Source of the DNA: Bacillota bacterium
GTDB lineage: Bacteria > Bacillota > UBA4882 > UBA8346
Direction of reading: 5' to 3'
Assembly (NCBI GenBank): GCA_023392595.1
Contig: JAEVYU010000008.1
Location: forward strand, 53,665-117,664
Length of the DNA: 64,000 nt
This document shows positions 18,025-26,921 of this stretch, piece after piece; positions within the stretch are counted from its first letter, which is position 1; each line of letters opens with the position of its first letter. The notes under the pieces were generated by a model, which worked only from the letters and a program-made list of their open reading frames with translations, had not been told where the DNA came from and did no database searches. A program made the position numbers and the translations under genes.

Positions 18025-18026
18025 GA
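17754..18026 (+). CDS. Possible 90-residue heptad-repeat protein in the 21-bp array, doubtful
   Basis: The open frame starts with TTG after GAGGG and encodes seven-residue units of the pattern x-N/D-x-F/L-x-x-K (KNHFLNK, INRSVDK, RNPFCGL, NDPLEGK, KFFISGK). Upstream units continue the DNA repeat but contain stops and 20-bp spacings that shift the frame, so this may be a decaying coding repeat or non-coding. No family recognised. Confidence 0.25.
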   Translation: MSDRKNHFLNKINRSVDKINLFWDPMDPLNGKRNPFCGLNDPLEGKNDSFCRSEDFMNDSLNYFHQKRIIFEKKKFFISGKMIFSGNKFF

Positions 18027-18109
18027 GCTGTGCAAAATCTATGTTGATTTCAAGGGCACGGCATTTTCCGGGACAAAATCGATACCCTTTTTTAAAAAAA
18101 CGTGGTAAT

Positions 18110-18565
18110 ATGGTAATAAGTAGAAAGTGGGGATCGAGTTTGTTATACTATTTATCCATTAGTTTAACGATTATTGCTAATATTTTGTATCATATTTTTC
18201 AAAAATCGATCGCGCCCAAAGCGAATCCTTTATTTTCATTGACAGTGACTTATTGTACGGCGGCCTTTATTTCTTTGATTTTGTGGCCTTTCTTTTCAAA
18301 CGGGGAAAATCTGGGAAATTCATTTAAAAATTTAAATTGGGCCAGTTTTTTATTGGGATTTGCAATAATAGGATTGGAACTGGGATTTCTTTTAGTTTAT
18401 CGGGCCGGCTGGGATATAACTCTTGGTTCGCTGGTGTCGAACTTGACGGTATCCTTAATATTAATACCGATTGGGATAATCTTTTTCAAAGAACAACTGT
18501 CTTTCATCAATATAGTAGGAATTGCCTTGAGCGTAGCCGGTTTTATTTGTATTAATTACCGGTAA
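18110..18565 (+). CDS. EamA/DMT-family small membrane transporter
   Basis: About 151 residues with four predicted membrane helices: LLYYLSISLTIIANILYHIF, LFSLTVTYCTAAFISLIL, FLLGFAIIGLELGFLLVY and the pair SLVSNLTVSLILIPIGIIFF / IVGIALSVAGFICINY. This is one EamA half-domain, as in small multidrug-resistance-like and half-size DMT proteins that work as dimers. ATG 18110 is chosen; the frame is open further upstream into the repeat array, and the ribosome-binding site is weak. Substrate unknown. Confidence 0.7.
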   Translation: MVISRKWGSSLLYYLSISLTIIANILYHIFQKSIAPKANPLFSLTVTYCTAAFISLILWPFFSNGENLGNSFKNLNWASFLLGFAIIGLELGFLLVYRAGWDITLGSLVSNLTVSLILIPIGIIFFKEQLSFINIVGIALSVAGFICINYR

Positions 18566-18701
18566 AGCGCTTGAAACCTTGAGGGGAAAATTAATACAGG
18601 TAGGGCCTTAACCCCAAACGGTATCAATCTTTCCTATCTCGGGAGAAACGTTGACATTCAGGCATAAAGATTATTGGAAGGATCTAAAATAATTTTCCAG
18701 G

Positions 18702-18727
18702 ACCACCACATTTTGTGGTGGTTTTTT
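18702..18727 (+). terminator. Terminator after the EamA-type gene
   Basis: ACCACCACA-tttt-TGTGGTGGT stem followed by TTTTT. It separates the accessory patch from the chemotaxis operon. Confidence 0.85.
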
Positions 18728-18767
18728 GATGAGAATCAACAAAAAAAGCTTTTCCATAAAAAATGAT

Positions 18768-18794
18768 TAAAGTTCGATTTGAAGCGACCGATAT
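18768..18794 (+). promoter_or_regulatory. SigD (sigma-28) flagellar/chemotaxis promoter
   Basis: TAAA (18768-18771), a spacer of exactly 15 bp, then ACCGATAT (18787-18794). This matches the known sigma-28 pattern TAAA-N15-GCCGATAT with one change. It is 51 bp upstream of the J-domain gene and probably drives the whole operon through cheY. Confidence 0.75.
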
Positions 18795-18845
18795 TATTCA
18801 TATAACAGTAGACTTGTGAGGAACGGATTTATAAGGAGCTTCGAA

Positions 18846-19652
18846 ATGAGGAACGAAATTAGCCTGCCAATTGATTGCGCGCAAACGGGTGAGGAATGGG
18901 AATATAAACAAAAAAAAGCCGACTTAATTCGGCTGGAATACCAATTAGCCCAGGCAGAGCTGGAGCTGGCTACTTTTCGAGGTGAAATTCAGAATTTTAG
19001 AGGCCGTTATATTAACGCCATAGGCTCCCGTTATTCCGAGCTTGATCGGTTGGAGGCGGAAATTGCCCAGATTGAGGCCTGGCAAAAACCAGACGACCAA
19101 GCTGCGAGAATGAAAGCTGAACAGGCAAAGGCGCAAGCGGAGGAATCCGAGAGAGCTTCCGCCAATCAGCGGGAGATGGATAAAAAGAAGATTTCCCGCT
19201 TTAAACCGACTGAAAGTTTGAAAAAATTATACCGGCAGATCGCCAAGAGAATCCATCCGGATTTGGCCGTGAATGAACAAGAAAGGGTTTGCTTTCAAGA
19301 ATTAATGGCCAAAGCCAATCAGGCTTATCAGGACGGAGATGAAATCGGTTTACAGAGTATTTTACGACAATGGAAAAAAGCAGGGGGTTTGGAACCGGAT
19401 ATTTCCATTGATAAGCTAACAAAGATACAGCGCCAGATTGCCCAGGTTAGAGAAAGGTTACATGCTATTGAAAAAGAAAAGGATGAGATCCGGAATTCTT
19501 CTATTTATCAATTAAAACATAAAGTGGAGAAAGCTGAGTCCAGCGGCATTGATTTATTAGCGGAAATGGCAAGGGTTCTCGATCACCAAATACAAATAAC
19601 GAAAGCCAAATTGGAACAAATGGCGAAAGGATATGGGAAAAGTGTTAGCTGA
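18846..19652 (+). CDS. J-domain (DnaJ-like) coiled-coil protein
   Basis: 268 residues. An N-terminal coiled coil (about 20-110, rich in E, Q, A, R) precedes a J domain with LKKLYRQIAKRIHPDL (HPD at 137-139), and a second coiled coil makes the C-terminal part. J domains stimulate Hsp70 ATPase, so it may recruit DnaK to a client. The start at 18846 follows AAGGAG; the frame opens earlier at 18816. It is first in the SigD-driven operon and overlaps the LRR gene. Its client and role in motility are unknown. Confidence 0.75.
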   Translation: MRNEISLPIDCAQTGEEWEYKQKKADLIRLEYQLAQAELELATFRGEIQNFRGRYINAIGSRYSELDRLEAEIAQIEAWQKPDDQAARMKAEQAKAQAEESERASANQREMDKKKISRFKPTESLKKLYRQIAKRIHPDLAVNEQERVCFQELMAKANQAYQDGDEIGLQSILRQWKKAGGLEPDISIDKLTKIQRQIAQVRERLHAIEKEKDEIRNSSIYQLKHKVEKAESSGIDLLAEMARVLDHQIQITKAKLEQMAKGYGKSVS

Positions 19653-20694
19653 AAAAGAGAGTCTGGACATAATCAGCCTGTCTATGGAAGAAGATCAGGG
19701 TTTGTTCGATGGGTCGGGATTGATTAATAGAGGGTTTAACTTAGTACGACAGATTGACAAAATTTACGAAGCTAAATTTGCGGATTCTGGATTGGAAGAT
19801 GCTGTCAGAATCGCTTTAGCCAAGCCATATGGTGATATCAGTGTATATGAATTAAAATCACTCCGGATGTTAAATGCTTCCCGGAAGAATATCCATTCGT
19901 TGGAAGGAATTGAAAATTTACTCTCGCTTGAAGATTTTCACGGAATGGGAAACCATTTACAGACAACAGCCGGAATTGAGAAAATCCATAAATTGCAGGA
20001 ATTGAATTTATCTCATAATATGTTAGAAGATATTCAGGATCTCTCGGGTTTGGAAAATTTGTTTAAGGTTCATCTGGGGCGGAACAAAATCAGTGATATT
20101 AGTAGTTTAGCCAATCTAAAAAAAGTCAAGGATTTGGTCTTGTCTTATAATCAGATTCAAAATCTTGGTCCTTTGGAAGAACTTACCCAATTGGAAGAGC
20201 TTCATTTAATGGGTAATCAGATCCAAGATATTCGTCCTTTGAAAAAACTTACCAATTTAAAAGTCCTTTCGTTGTCTTCCAATCAAATTACCGATTTAAG
20301 TCCTTTGCAAGGATTGGCCAATTTGCAAAAAGTATGGCTCCGTTTCAATCAAATCAAGGATATCACTCCTTTAGCCAATTTAACCAATTTAGAATTGCTT
20401 TATATCAGTTCCAATCATCTCGACAATCTTGAACCATTAAGGAAATTAAAATCTTTACGAGATCTGGACCTCTCCAAAAACCGAATTTCCGATATTGGGC
20501 CCATATTGGAACTACCTAAACTTCAAGAATTAATTTTATCCGAAAACCAAGTCAAGAATATTACCGGGATAACCAAATTAAAAAACCTAGCAATTGTAGA
20601 AATCAGTCATAATCCAGCCATAGATATTGTTGATCCCTTAACCAGACTGACATTGGAAAAATTAGCCGCCAAAGGATGTTTGATTAAACCATAA
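19633..20694 (+). CDS. SDS22-like leucine-rich-repeat protein
   Basis: 353 residues. After an N-terminal helical region (1-75), about a dozen 22-residue repeats of the type L-x-x-L-x-x-L-x-L-x-x-N-x-I-x-D-I-x-P-L follow, for example LEELHLMGNQIQDIRPLKKL and LKVLSLSSNQITDLSPLQGL. This is the internalin/SDS22 class. There is no signal peptide or LPXTG anchor, so it should be cytoplasmic and bind a protein. It starts inside the end of the J-domain gene and precedes cheD, which suggests a link to the chemotaxis apparatus. Confidence 0.85.
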   Translation: MGKVLAEKESLDIISLSMEEDQGLFDGSGLINRGFNLVRQIDKIYEAKFADSGLEDAVRIALAKPYGDISVYELKSLRMLNASRKNIHSLEGIENLLSLEDFHGMGNHLQTTAGIEKIHKLQELNLSHNMLEDIQDLSGLENLFKVHLGRNKISDISSLANLKKVKDLVLSYNQIQNLGPLEELTQLEELHLMGNQIQDIRPLKKLTNLKVLSLSSNQITDLSPLQGLANLQKVWLRFNQIKDITPLANLTNLELLYISSNHLDNLEPLRKLKSLRDLDLSKNRISDIGPILELPKLQELILSENQVKNITGITKLKNLAIVEISHNPAIDIVDPLTRLTLEKLAAKGCLIKP

Positions 20695-20760
20695 TTTTAT
20701 TGAGATGTCCTTATCATTACACCGGGGATAAAAGAAATAATAGTAATATAAGGAAAAGCC

Positions 20761-21285
20761 ATGAAGCGAGGAACCCCTTTTGATATTGAATCCAAAAAAA
20801 TAATCACAATACATAGCGGAGAGTATTATGTTACAAGAGATCCCGATGTGGTAATTTACACATTGCTGGGTTCTTGTATTGCTGTGTGTTTATATGACCA
20901 AGTATTAGGGATCGGGGGAATGAATCACTTCATGTTGCCCGAAAGCGTTGATGGGCAATTTGCGGGTTTTGGACATTTTGGACTGCAATCTTTGGAAGTT
21001 ATGATGAACCATCTTATATCGGAAGGCGCGGTATATCAAAATATGAGGGCGAAAATTTTTGGTGGCAGCCAAATGGTTGGTTTTCACAACCGGGGAAATG
21101 ATGTCGCACTATCTAATATTCAATTTACCTTAAAATATTTGGAATCCAAAAGAATACCGATTATGGCCAAAGAATTGGGAGGCCGGTATGGACGCAGGGT
21201 TCTTTATGTTTTAGAAGACTATAGTGTCTATGTTCAGCGGGTCAGAAAGGAGGAGAAAAATTTATATGCCTCAGACTCTCAATAA
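20761..21285 (+). CDS. cheD: Chemoreceptor glutamine deamidase CheD
   Basis: A 174-residue protein. It has LLGSCIAVCLYD with the catalytic Cys, GGMNHFMLP with the catalytic His, GHFGLQSLEVMMNHL, and KIFGGSQM. CheD deamidates receptor glutamines and is part of the CheC/CheD/CheY feedback of Firmicutes. No CheC is visible in this window. ATG start with AAGG upstream. It overlaps cheA by 20 bp. Confidence 0.95.
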   Translation: MKRGTPFDIESKKIITIHSGEYYVTRDPDVVIYTLLGSCIAVCLYDQVLGIGGMNHFMLPESVDGQFAGFGHFGLQSLEVMMNHLISEGAVYQNMRAKIFGGSQMVGFHNRGNDVALSNIQFTLKYLESKRIPIMAKELGGRYGRRVLYVLEDYSVYVQRVRKEEKNLYASDSQ

Positions 21286-23233
21286 AGATGAGTCTTTAAC
21301 TCTTCTTTTTGTAACCGAGACCCATGATCAACTTGAGCGATTTAGTGAAATTTTGTTAAATTGGGGAACGCAAGAGGATCCTAAAAAGGATATCAATGAA
21401 TTATTCCGATTGGCCCATAATATCAAAGGTTCTTCGGGAATGATGGGGTTAACGGAATTAAAAGATGCTGTTCATGTGGTGGAAGATCTTTTCGATGCGG
21501 TCCGTAAAGAAAAATTGCAACTTGATAGTGAACTTATTGATTCGTTGTTGAAATTTTCCGATGAGATTCTTTTGTATATCAGCAATGGACAGTGGCTGGA
21601 CGTCGAAGCGTTAAAGCGTTGGCAAAATTTCTTTAATTCAGGTTTGGCGGAAACTTCGTTGCGTCCGGTTAAGAAGTTTGATATTCCTTTGACTTTATCG
21701 ATAACAGAAAAAGATACTATCGCCGCTTGGCAAGAAGCGGGTAAAATCGTTTATGGAATTGAGGTTGAATTTAATCCGGAAGCCGAAATGCAAGGAGCTT
21801 CGGCTTTGATATTTATGAGGATGTTGCCGCAGTATGGTACGGTCTATAAAACTGCACCCCGGGAAGAAGATTTAAAAGAAGAGAAGTTTACGGTGTTGCG
21901 TGTGGTATTGGTAACGGAACAGCCATTAACACCCGGACAGGAATTCTCCATAACATCGTATCCCATGTACGATGTTATTGGTGTAAGGGTCAGAAAATGG
22001 ACCTATCGATCGGAAGAAGCTTTAACTTCTCCAAAGAAAAGAAATGATAAAGAGGGTTCCCATATCGTTGAACGAACCATTCGCGTCGAAGCCGGAAAGA
22101 TTGATCGATTGGTCAACCAGATTGGAGAATTGCTTCATATAAAAACCAGTTTATTACAAGTAATTAATCAAAGAAATCATCAAATTTTAGATTGGAATCA
22201 ACTTATCGGAGTCATTCAAAAATTGGAAATGGTAACCGATGGATTACAAGAAGAAATCATGGATCTTAGGATGATACCGGTCCGGAATATTTTTTCTCGT
22301 TTTTCCAGGATCATTTATGATATATCTAAACAAAAAGGGAAACAAGTTGAATTGGTTTTTTTCGGTGAAGATACGGAGATCGACAAGCAAGTCGCTGAAC
22401 AGTTGGTAGATCCATTAACCCATTTAATCCGGAACGCAGTGGATCATGGTTTGGAAAGTGAAGAAAACCGGCTGAAAAAAGGTAAAAGCAGAATCGGGCG
22501 GGTTACGATGGGTGCTTGTCAAGATGGCGACGATATCGTAATTAGTGTGCAGGATGATGGTGGGGGCCTTGATTTAGAAAAAATCAGGGCAAAAGGCATT
22601 CAGAACGGACTTATTAATAACTCTCAAACATTAACGGATGAAGAGATTCAAAAATTAATCTTTGAGCCGGGGTTTTCCACAGCGGATGTCATTAGTGATA
22701 TTTCAGGCCGTGGTGTTGGGTTGGATGTAGTCCAGGATAGTATTAAGAAATTGAAAGGTGATATAGGAATTGAATCTACGCCAGAGGAGGGTACGGTTTT
22801 TCGATTAAAAATACCCTTGACATTAGCGATCATTCAGTCTTTTATGATCAAGGTTGGCGGACAGACTTTCGGGATTCCTGCCTTTGAAGTCGTGGAAAGT
22901 ATAGCGGTCTCTGATACGGATATTCATCATATTACGGATAAACAGGTTTTCACTCTAAGACAGGAAGCGATTTCGTTAATTGACTTAAATGAGGTTTTCC
23001 AATACTCACGGGTAATCCGGGACCAAAAAAAAATTGTGATCATCGTTCGGGAAGGACCTACTCACTATGGTCTCATGGTTGAAGAATTAATTGGCCAAGA
23101 AGAGATAATGATCAAACAAATCAATAAAGCATTAGCGGAGAATCCTTTGATATCCGGAGCGGCTTTGGTCGGAAGCGGCGATATCGCGCTTATATTGGAT
23201 ACTCATCAGATCGTAAAAATGTATGCACATTGA
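21266..23233 (+). CDS. cheA: Chemotaxis histidine kinase CheA
   Basis: 655 residues with the full CheA order: Hpt domain with phospho-accepting H51 in LFRLAHNIKGSSGMMG, a P2-like response-regulator docking region (~120-260), the dimerisation helices, the HATPase domain (HLIRNAVDHGLE, DDGGGLD, GRGVGLDVV), and the C-terminal CheW-like domain. It phosphorylates CheY and CheB in response to receptors. The ATG at 21266 is chosen because AAAGGAGG lies upstream; the frame opens earlier inside cheD. Confidence 0.97.
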   Translation: MPQTLNKDESLTLLFVTETHDQLERFSEILLNWGTQEDPKKDINELFRLAHNIKGSSGMMGLTELKDAVHVVEDLFDAVRKEKLQLDSELIDSLLKFSDEILLYISNGQWLDVEALKRWQNFFNSGLAETSLRPVKKFDIPLTLSITEKDTIAAWQEAGKIVYGIEVEFNPEAEMQGASALIFMRMLPQYGTVYKTAPREEDLKEEKFTVLRVVLVTEQPLTPGQEFSITSYPMYDVIGVRVRKWTYRSEEALTSPKKRNDKEGSHIVERTIRVEAGKIDRLVNQIGELLHIKTSLLQVINQRNHQILDWNQLIGVIQKLEMVTDGLQEEIMDLRMIPVRNIFSRFSRIIYDISKQKGKQVELVFFGEDTEIDKQVAEQLVDPLTHLIRNAVDHGLESEENRLKKGKSRIGRVTMGACQDGDDIVISVQDDGGGLDLEKIRAKGIQNGLINNSQTLTDEEIQKLIFEPGFSTADVISDISGRGVGLDVVQDSIKKLKGDIGIESTPEEGTVFRLKIPLTLAIIQSFMIKVGGQTFGIPAFEVVESIAVSDTDIHHITDKQVFTLRQEAISLIDLNEVFQYSRVIRDQKKIVIIVREGPTHYGLMVEELIGQEEIMIKQINKALAENPLISGAALVGSGDIALILDTHQIVKMYAH

Positions 23234-23272
23234 TAGTAGCTTTCACTGGAGTGAGCACTTAGGAGGAGAAAT

Positions 23273-23812
23273 ATGGCAGATCAAACAATGGATATCCTCA
23301 ATTTACAATTCACTGATCTTGGTTTTGGTAATCAACAATTGATTTTCTTAGTGGGACATGAAGAGTTTGGAGTCGATGTTTTAAGGGTGCAAGAAATGAT
23401 TCGATATTCCGTCCCGGTAAAGGTTCCCAATGCTCCACACTCAGTAAGCGGTGTGATCAACTTCCGCGGTGAAGTTATCCCGGTGCTCGATATGCGAAGG
23501 ATTTTTCAATTGGAACCCGGTCATTATAATGACTACACAGTGATTGTTGTGGTTGAAACCGGGGAAAAGATTTTCGGATTGATTGTGGACCGGGTCGTGG
23601 ATATGGTCAGTTTAGCAGAAGATAACATTCAGTCTACCCCTGAATTTAGTTCCAAACCTAAAACCCAATATTTGCGATCTATGGGTAAAATCAGAAATCG
23701 TCTTATTTTAATGGTTGACCTTGATAAATTGGTGGATTTTCAAGAAATTGACGAAATTTTTGATCCAGTCAATTCCACGGATGACGAAAAGGAAGAAATA
23801 AAGGAATTTTAA
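23273..23812 (+). CDS. cheW: Chemotaxis coupling protein CheW
   Basis: 179 residues with the CheW SH3-like double barrel: FLVGHEEFGVDVLRVQEMI, VPNAPHSVSGVINFRGEVIPVLDMR (in parts), and GLIVDRVVDMVSL. CheW bridges receptors and CheA. The acidic C-terminal tail (STDDEKEEIKEF) is longer than in the smallest homologues. ATG start after AGGAGG, 39 bp after cheA. Confidence 0.95.
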   Translation: MADQTMDILNLQFTDLGFGNQQLIFLVGHEEFGVDVLRVQEMIRYSVPVKVPNAPHSVSGVINFRGEVIPVLDMRRIFQLEPGHYNDYTVIVVVETGEKIFGLIVDRVVDMVSLAEDNIQSTPEFSSKPKTQYLRSMGKIRNRLILMVDLDKLVDFQEIDEIFDPVNSTDDEKEEIKEF

Positions 23813-23826
23813 AAACGGAGTCATCG

Positions 23827-24642
23827 ATGGAATATGAAAATGATAACGGCATAGGTTTGATTTGCGATTACATAAATCAACAGCTTGGTTTTACTTACAA
23901 CCTCCAAAAAAAGTACCTAATCCAGGCCAGATTGAATCGAAGATTGGCTGAATTGAACTTAACCAGCTATGAGTCATACCTGAAAATGATTCAAAATAAT
24001 CCTCCCGAATTAAGTTGTTTTTTTGATTTATTAACCACCAATGTTACCGGCTTTTTCAGGGAAAATCATCAATTTCAAATCATGGAGCGGGAGTTACTTC
24101 CGGCTATGTTAAATTCGGCGGTACAAACAAAAAAAGTGCGATGCTGGTCTGCCGGATGCTCATCGGGGGAAGAAGCTTATACATTAGCGATAGTTTTACG
24201 GGAAGCATTGGGGGAAGATTGGAATATCAAAATTCTGGCGTCAGATATCAGCGTAAGAAGGCTGAGAGAAGGAATGGCCGGGGTATATAGTGAAGAGAAG
24301 TTAAAGAGTGTCCCCAGTCTATTACGGGAGAAATACTTTGAGATAAACCCCAAAAAAGAAGGATTTTTTAGGGTGAAACCTAATTTGAGAAAAGTGGTTA
24401 TCTTTAGGAAGATAAATATTAATCAGGAGTTGGGAATACCGAACCAGATTCACTTTGACTTTATCCTTTGCCGGAATGTTTTTATTTATTTTTCCCAGGA
24501 GGCACGGGAGAAAGCCCTCCATAAGTTCCATCAGTATCTGAATCCCAATGGATACTTATTGGTTGGCCAATCCGAACCCATACATTTTACGAACAGTACG
24601 AAGTGGGTTTTGGTTAAAAATTGTATTTATCAAAAAAAATAA
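23827..24642 (+). CDS. cheR: Chemotaxis receptor methyltransferase CheR
   Basis: 271 residues. The N-terminal helical domain is followed by LTTNVTGFFRENHQF, the SAM-binding CWSAGCSSGEEAYTLAI, and FDFILCRNVFIYF. CheR methylates receptor glutamates with S-adenosylmethionine, countered by CheB. It is complete and of usual length, 14 bp behind cheW in the same operon. Confidence 0.95.
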   Translation: MEYENDNGIGLICDYINQQLGFTYNLQKKYLIQARLNRRLAELNLTSYESYLKMIQNNPPELSCFFDLLTTNVTGFFRENHQFQIMERELLPAMLNSAVQTKKVRCWSAGCSSGEEAYTLAIVLREALGEDWNIKILASDISVRRLREGMAGVYSEEKLKSVPSLLREKYFEINPKKEGFFRVKPNLRKVVIFRKININQELGIPNQIHFDFILCRNVFIYFSQEAREKALHKFHQYLNPNGYLLVGQSEPIHFTNSTKWVLVKNCIYQKK

Positions 24643-24695
24643 TTGAATTGATGGCCTTTTGAATTTATGATTATAGTATCAGAGGTTATTTTTCT

Positions 24696-24718
24696 GAAAG
24701 CCGGTTTAAACGGCTTTC
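24696..24718 (+). promoter_or_regulatory. Stem-loop in the cheR-cheB gap
   Basis: Perfect 8-bp stem GAAAGCCG/CGGCTTTC with loop GTTTAAA, 22 bp upstream of the cheB start. No U-run follows, so it may be an RNA-stability or processing element more than a terminator. Confidence 0.45.
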
Positions 24719-24740
24719 ATCAAAGTTAAAATGGGGATTC

Positions 24741-25841
24741 ATGCTATCAGAAAAAAAAGTATTGATAATCGATAATTCCGCTTTTGTCCGCCAGTTTTTG
24801 AAAGACATTTTAAGTACGGTCATCGTATCCAATCATTTGACTACGGCGGGTGATCCTGTCAAGGCTCTAGAGATTCTAAAAAAACAGCAGTTTGATGTGA
24901 TCACTTTCGATATAGAGATGCCCGGATTGGATGGTTTAGCCTTTTTACAGTTCTTATTAAATCATTATCCTACGCCGGTTGTGGTGCTAAGTTCCGTTAC
25001 CCAGGAGCATTCAAATAATGCCTCATTGGTTTTATCCTTAGGAGCAACCTCAGTAATAGGAAAGCCCGTCATCGGGTATAAGGAAGGAATGGAATTTTTA
25101 ACTGCCGAAATAATTGCCAAGGTGATGGCGGCTCTGAACTTAAAACAAACAAATTCGAAGGTTACCTGGACCCCAATTTACCCTAGGGAGAAGCAAAAAT
25201 TAAGACGGAACGAGGTTACCCAGAGAGTTATCGTTCTCGGAGCATCAACGGGTGGAACAAAAGCCCTGGAGGAAATTTTTAAAAAATTACATCCAGGATT
25301 ACCGGGAATTATCGTTATACAACATATGCCAAAGATGTTTACCCAATATTTTGCGGTAACCCTTGCTCAACAAGGTTTATTGGAGGTTACCGAAGCCAAA
25401 GACGGCCAAGCCATTTTGAAAGGAACGGCTGTTGTTGTGCCGGGAGGACAAAATGCAGCGCTGAAAAAGGAAGAATCGGGATATTTTATCAAACTTTTAC
25501 CCCGGGAAAGCGAGACTGTCTATTGTCCATCCATCGACTATACATTGAAAACGGTCGCAGAACAAGCAGAAAATCATGCAATGGGTGTTATTTTAACCGG
25601 GATGGGTGATGATGGGGCTAAGGGATTGCGCGCCATGTATGACAAGGGAGCATATACTATCGCTCAGGATCAAAAAACATCGGTAATTTTTGGAATGCCT
25701 CAAAAAGCCATCGAAAATGGCGCTGTTTCGAAAGTTCTTCCTCTGGATTTGATTGCCGAGGAAATTAATAAATGGGGTTTTTCGGGTAACCGGGAACTTT
25801 TAGCGAGTCCACATATAATCTCACCATACGGGCTTTTATAA
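24741..25841 (+). CDS. cheB: Protein-glutamate methylesterase/glutamine deamidase CheB
   Basis: 366 residues. It has an N-terminal receiver domain (phosphoacceptor D57 in TFDIEMPGLDG), a linker, and the esterase domain with the catalytic triad region GASTGG (Ser), IQHMPKMFT (His) and GMGDDGAKG (Asp). It removes receptor methyl groups after phosphorylation by CheA. Residues after about 345 form a short extension. ATG start. Confidence 0.96.
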   Translation: MLSEKKVLIIDNSAFVRQFLKDILSTVIVSNHLTTAGDPVKALEILKKQQFDVITFDIEMPGLDGLAFLQFLLNHYPTPVVVLSSVTQEHSNNASLVLSLGATSVIGKPVIGYKEGMEFLTAEIIAKVMAALNLKQTNSKVTWTPIYPREKQKLRRNEVTQRVIVLGASTGGTKALEEIFKKLHPGLPGIIVIQHMPKMFTQYFAVTLAQQGLLEVTEAKDGQAILKGTAVVVPGGQNAALKKEESGYFIKLLPRESETVYCPSIDYTLKTVAEQAENHAMGVILTGMGDDGAKGLRAMYDKGAYTIAQDQKTSVIFGMPQKAIENGAVSKVLPLDLIAEEINKWGFSGNRELLASPHIISPYGLL

Positions 25842-25863
25842 GAATAAATGAGAGGTGTAAATT

Positions 25864-26226
25864 TTGAAAGTACTTATTGTAGATGATGCAACCTTGGCAC
25901 GGGCTATGTTGCGAAAAGTGATTGAAGAATGTGGTATTTCCGATATATTGGAGGCCCAAAACGGGGTTGAGTCGGTTCAAATTTTCGAAAAAGAACGGCC
26001 TAGCCTAGTGATCATGGATATTACCATGCCTGAAATGGATGGCATTACGGCAACCAAGAAAATTTTGGAGATTGACAATTCTGCAAATGTCGTTGTTTGT
26101 AGCGCCTTGGGGCAAAAAGAAATTGTTATGGAAGCGATTCAAGCCGGCGCCAAACATTATATCGTCAAACCATTTGAAAGTGGTCAAGTCATCAACATTA
26201 TTAAAGCGATGTTGGGAATCAAATAA
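25864..26226 (+). CDS. cheY: Chemotaxis response regulator CheY
   Basis: 120-residue single receiver domain: acidic pocket VDD (7-8), phosphoacceptor D52 in IMDITMPEMDG, conserved Ser in VCSALGQ, and the KPF lysine. No output domain, so it should bind the flagellar switch. The TTG start follows GAGAGGTG. Last gene of the chemotaxis operon. Confidence 0.93.
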   Translation: MKVLIVDDATLARAMLRKVIEECGISDILEAQNGVESVQIFEKERPSLVIMDITMPEMDGITATKKILEIDNSANVVVCSALGQKEIVMEAIQAGAKHYIVKPFESGQVINIIKAMLGIK

Positions 26227-26441
26227 TATGACGAGGATGAACGCGATTTCCATTTGTTTCATCGGGTAATTAAAATCCCTCTTTTCTGCCAAACTTCTTC
26301 GAAAAGCTTATACTTTTCCTCATTCAATTGAATCAAGGGCGATAACACGTTTTCCTTTTACTATATATTCCTTCCAATAAAGGATAAAATCGGTATGTTT
26401 TGTAATAATAAGATAGCGACTTTAAAATGGGAGGATTTTTC

Positions 26442-26744
26442 ATGAAGGGAAAAGTTATCGTTTGGGTTGGAAGCTTTGCGATAATATTTTTATTTTTACC
26501 TTCCCTGGCCATTAAAATGTGGGATTTTCTGGTAAATGCTTCCTGGTCTTCTAAAAGCTGGCTGTTTTATGTTTCATTAAGTTTGGTCGTATTTTTCGGA
26601 ATACGCTGGCGGCTCCATAAACGATGGACAGCACTCTCCCGTCCGAAGGAAGAGATTTCCTTACTTTTTATTGCCAAAGAACGTTTGGTAAAGGGTGAAA
26701 TCAGTCTGGAAGAGTTTCGGGAAATCAGGAGAGAATTGGATTAG
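26442..26744 (+). CDS. Small membrane protein with C-terminal SHOCT domain
   Basis: 100 residues. Two N-terminal membrane helices (VWVGSFAIIFLFLPSLAI and WLFYVSLSLVVFFGI) are followed by a basic stretch and a C-terminal SHOCT motif (LLFIAKERLVKGEISLEEFREI). SHOCT segments are common at the ends of small membrane or toxin-like proteins; function unknown. The start at 26442 follows GGGAGG; the frame also opens at 26427. Stand-alone gene. Confidence 0.7.
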   Translation: MKGKVIVWVGSFAIIFLFLPSLAIKMWDFLVNASWSSKSWLFYVSLSLVVFFGIRWRLHKRWTALSRPKEEISLLFIAKERLVKGEISLEEFREIRRELD

Positions 26745-26921
26745 CATTGCCATTATGCATATAAAAAGGATTAAGATAGATTTTTGTGAAAAAGCAGATC
26801 ATCATTAAGGTCAATCAACATAAGTCAGTTTGAAAAATGGCAGGGAAAAAGTTTTAGAAATCGAATAGACTTGAAATGAGCACCGTTTATAGAATCGCGA
26901 AATTGAAAGAGGGTATCGTTA

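Noticed and set aside
24696..24718. Terminator between cheR and cheB
   Set aside because: The stem is perfect but no U-run follows, and it would split a che operon, so it is listed only as a stem-loop.
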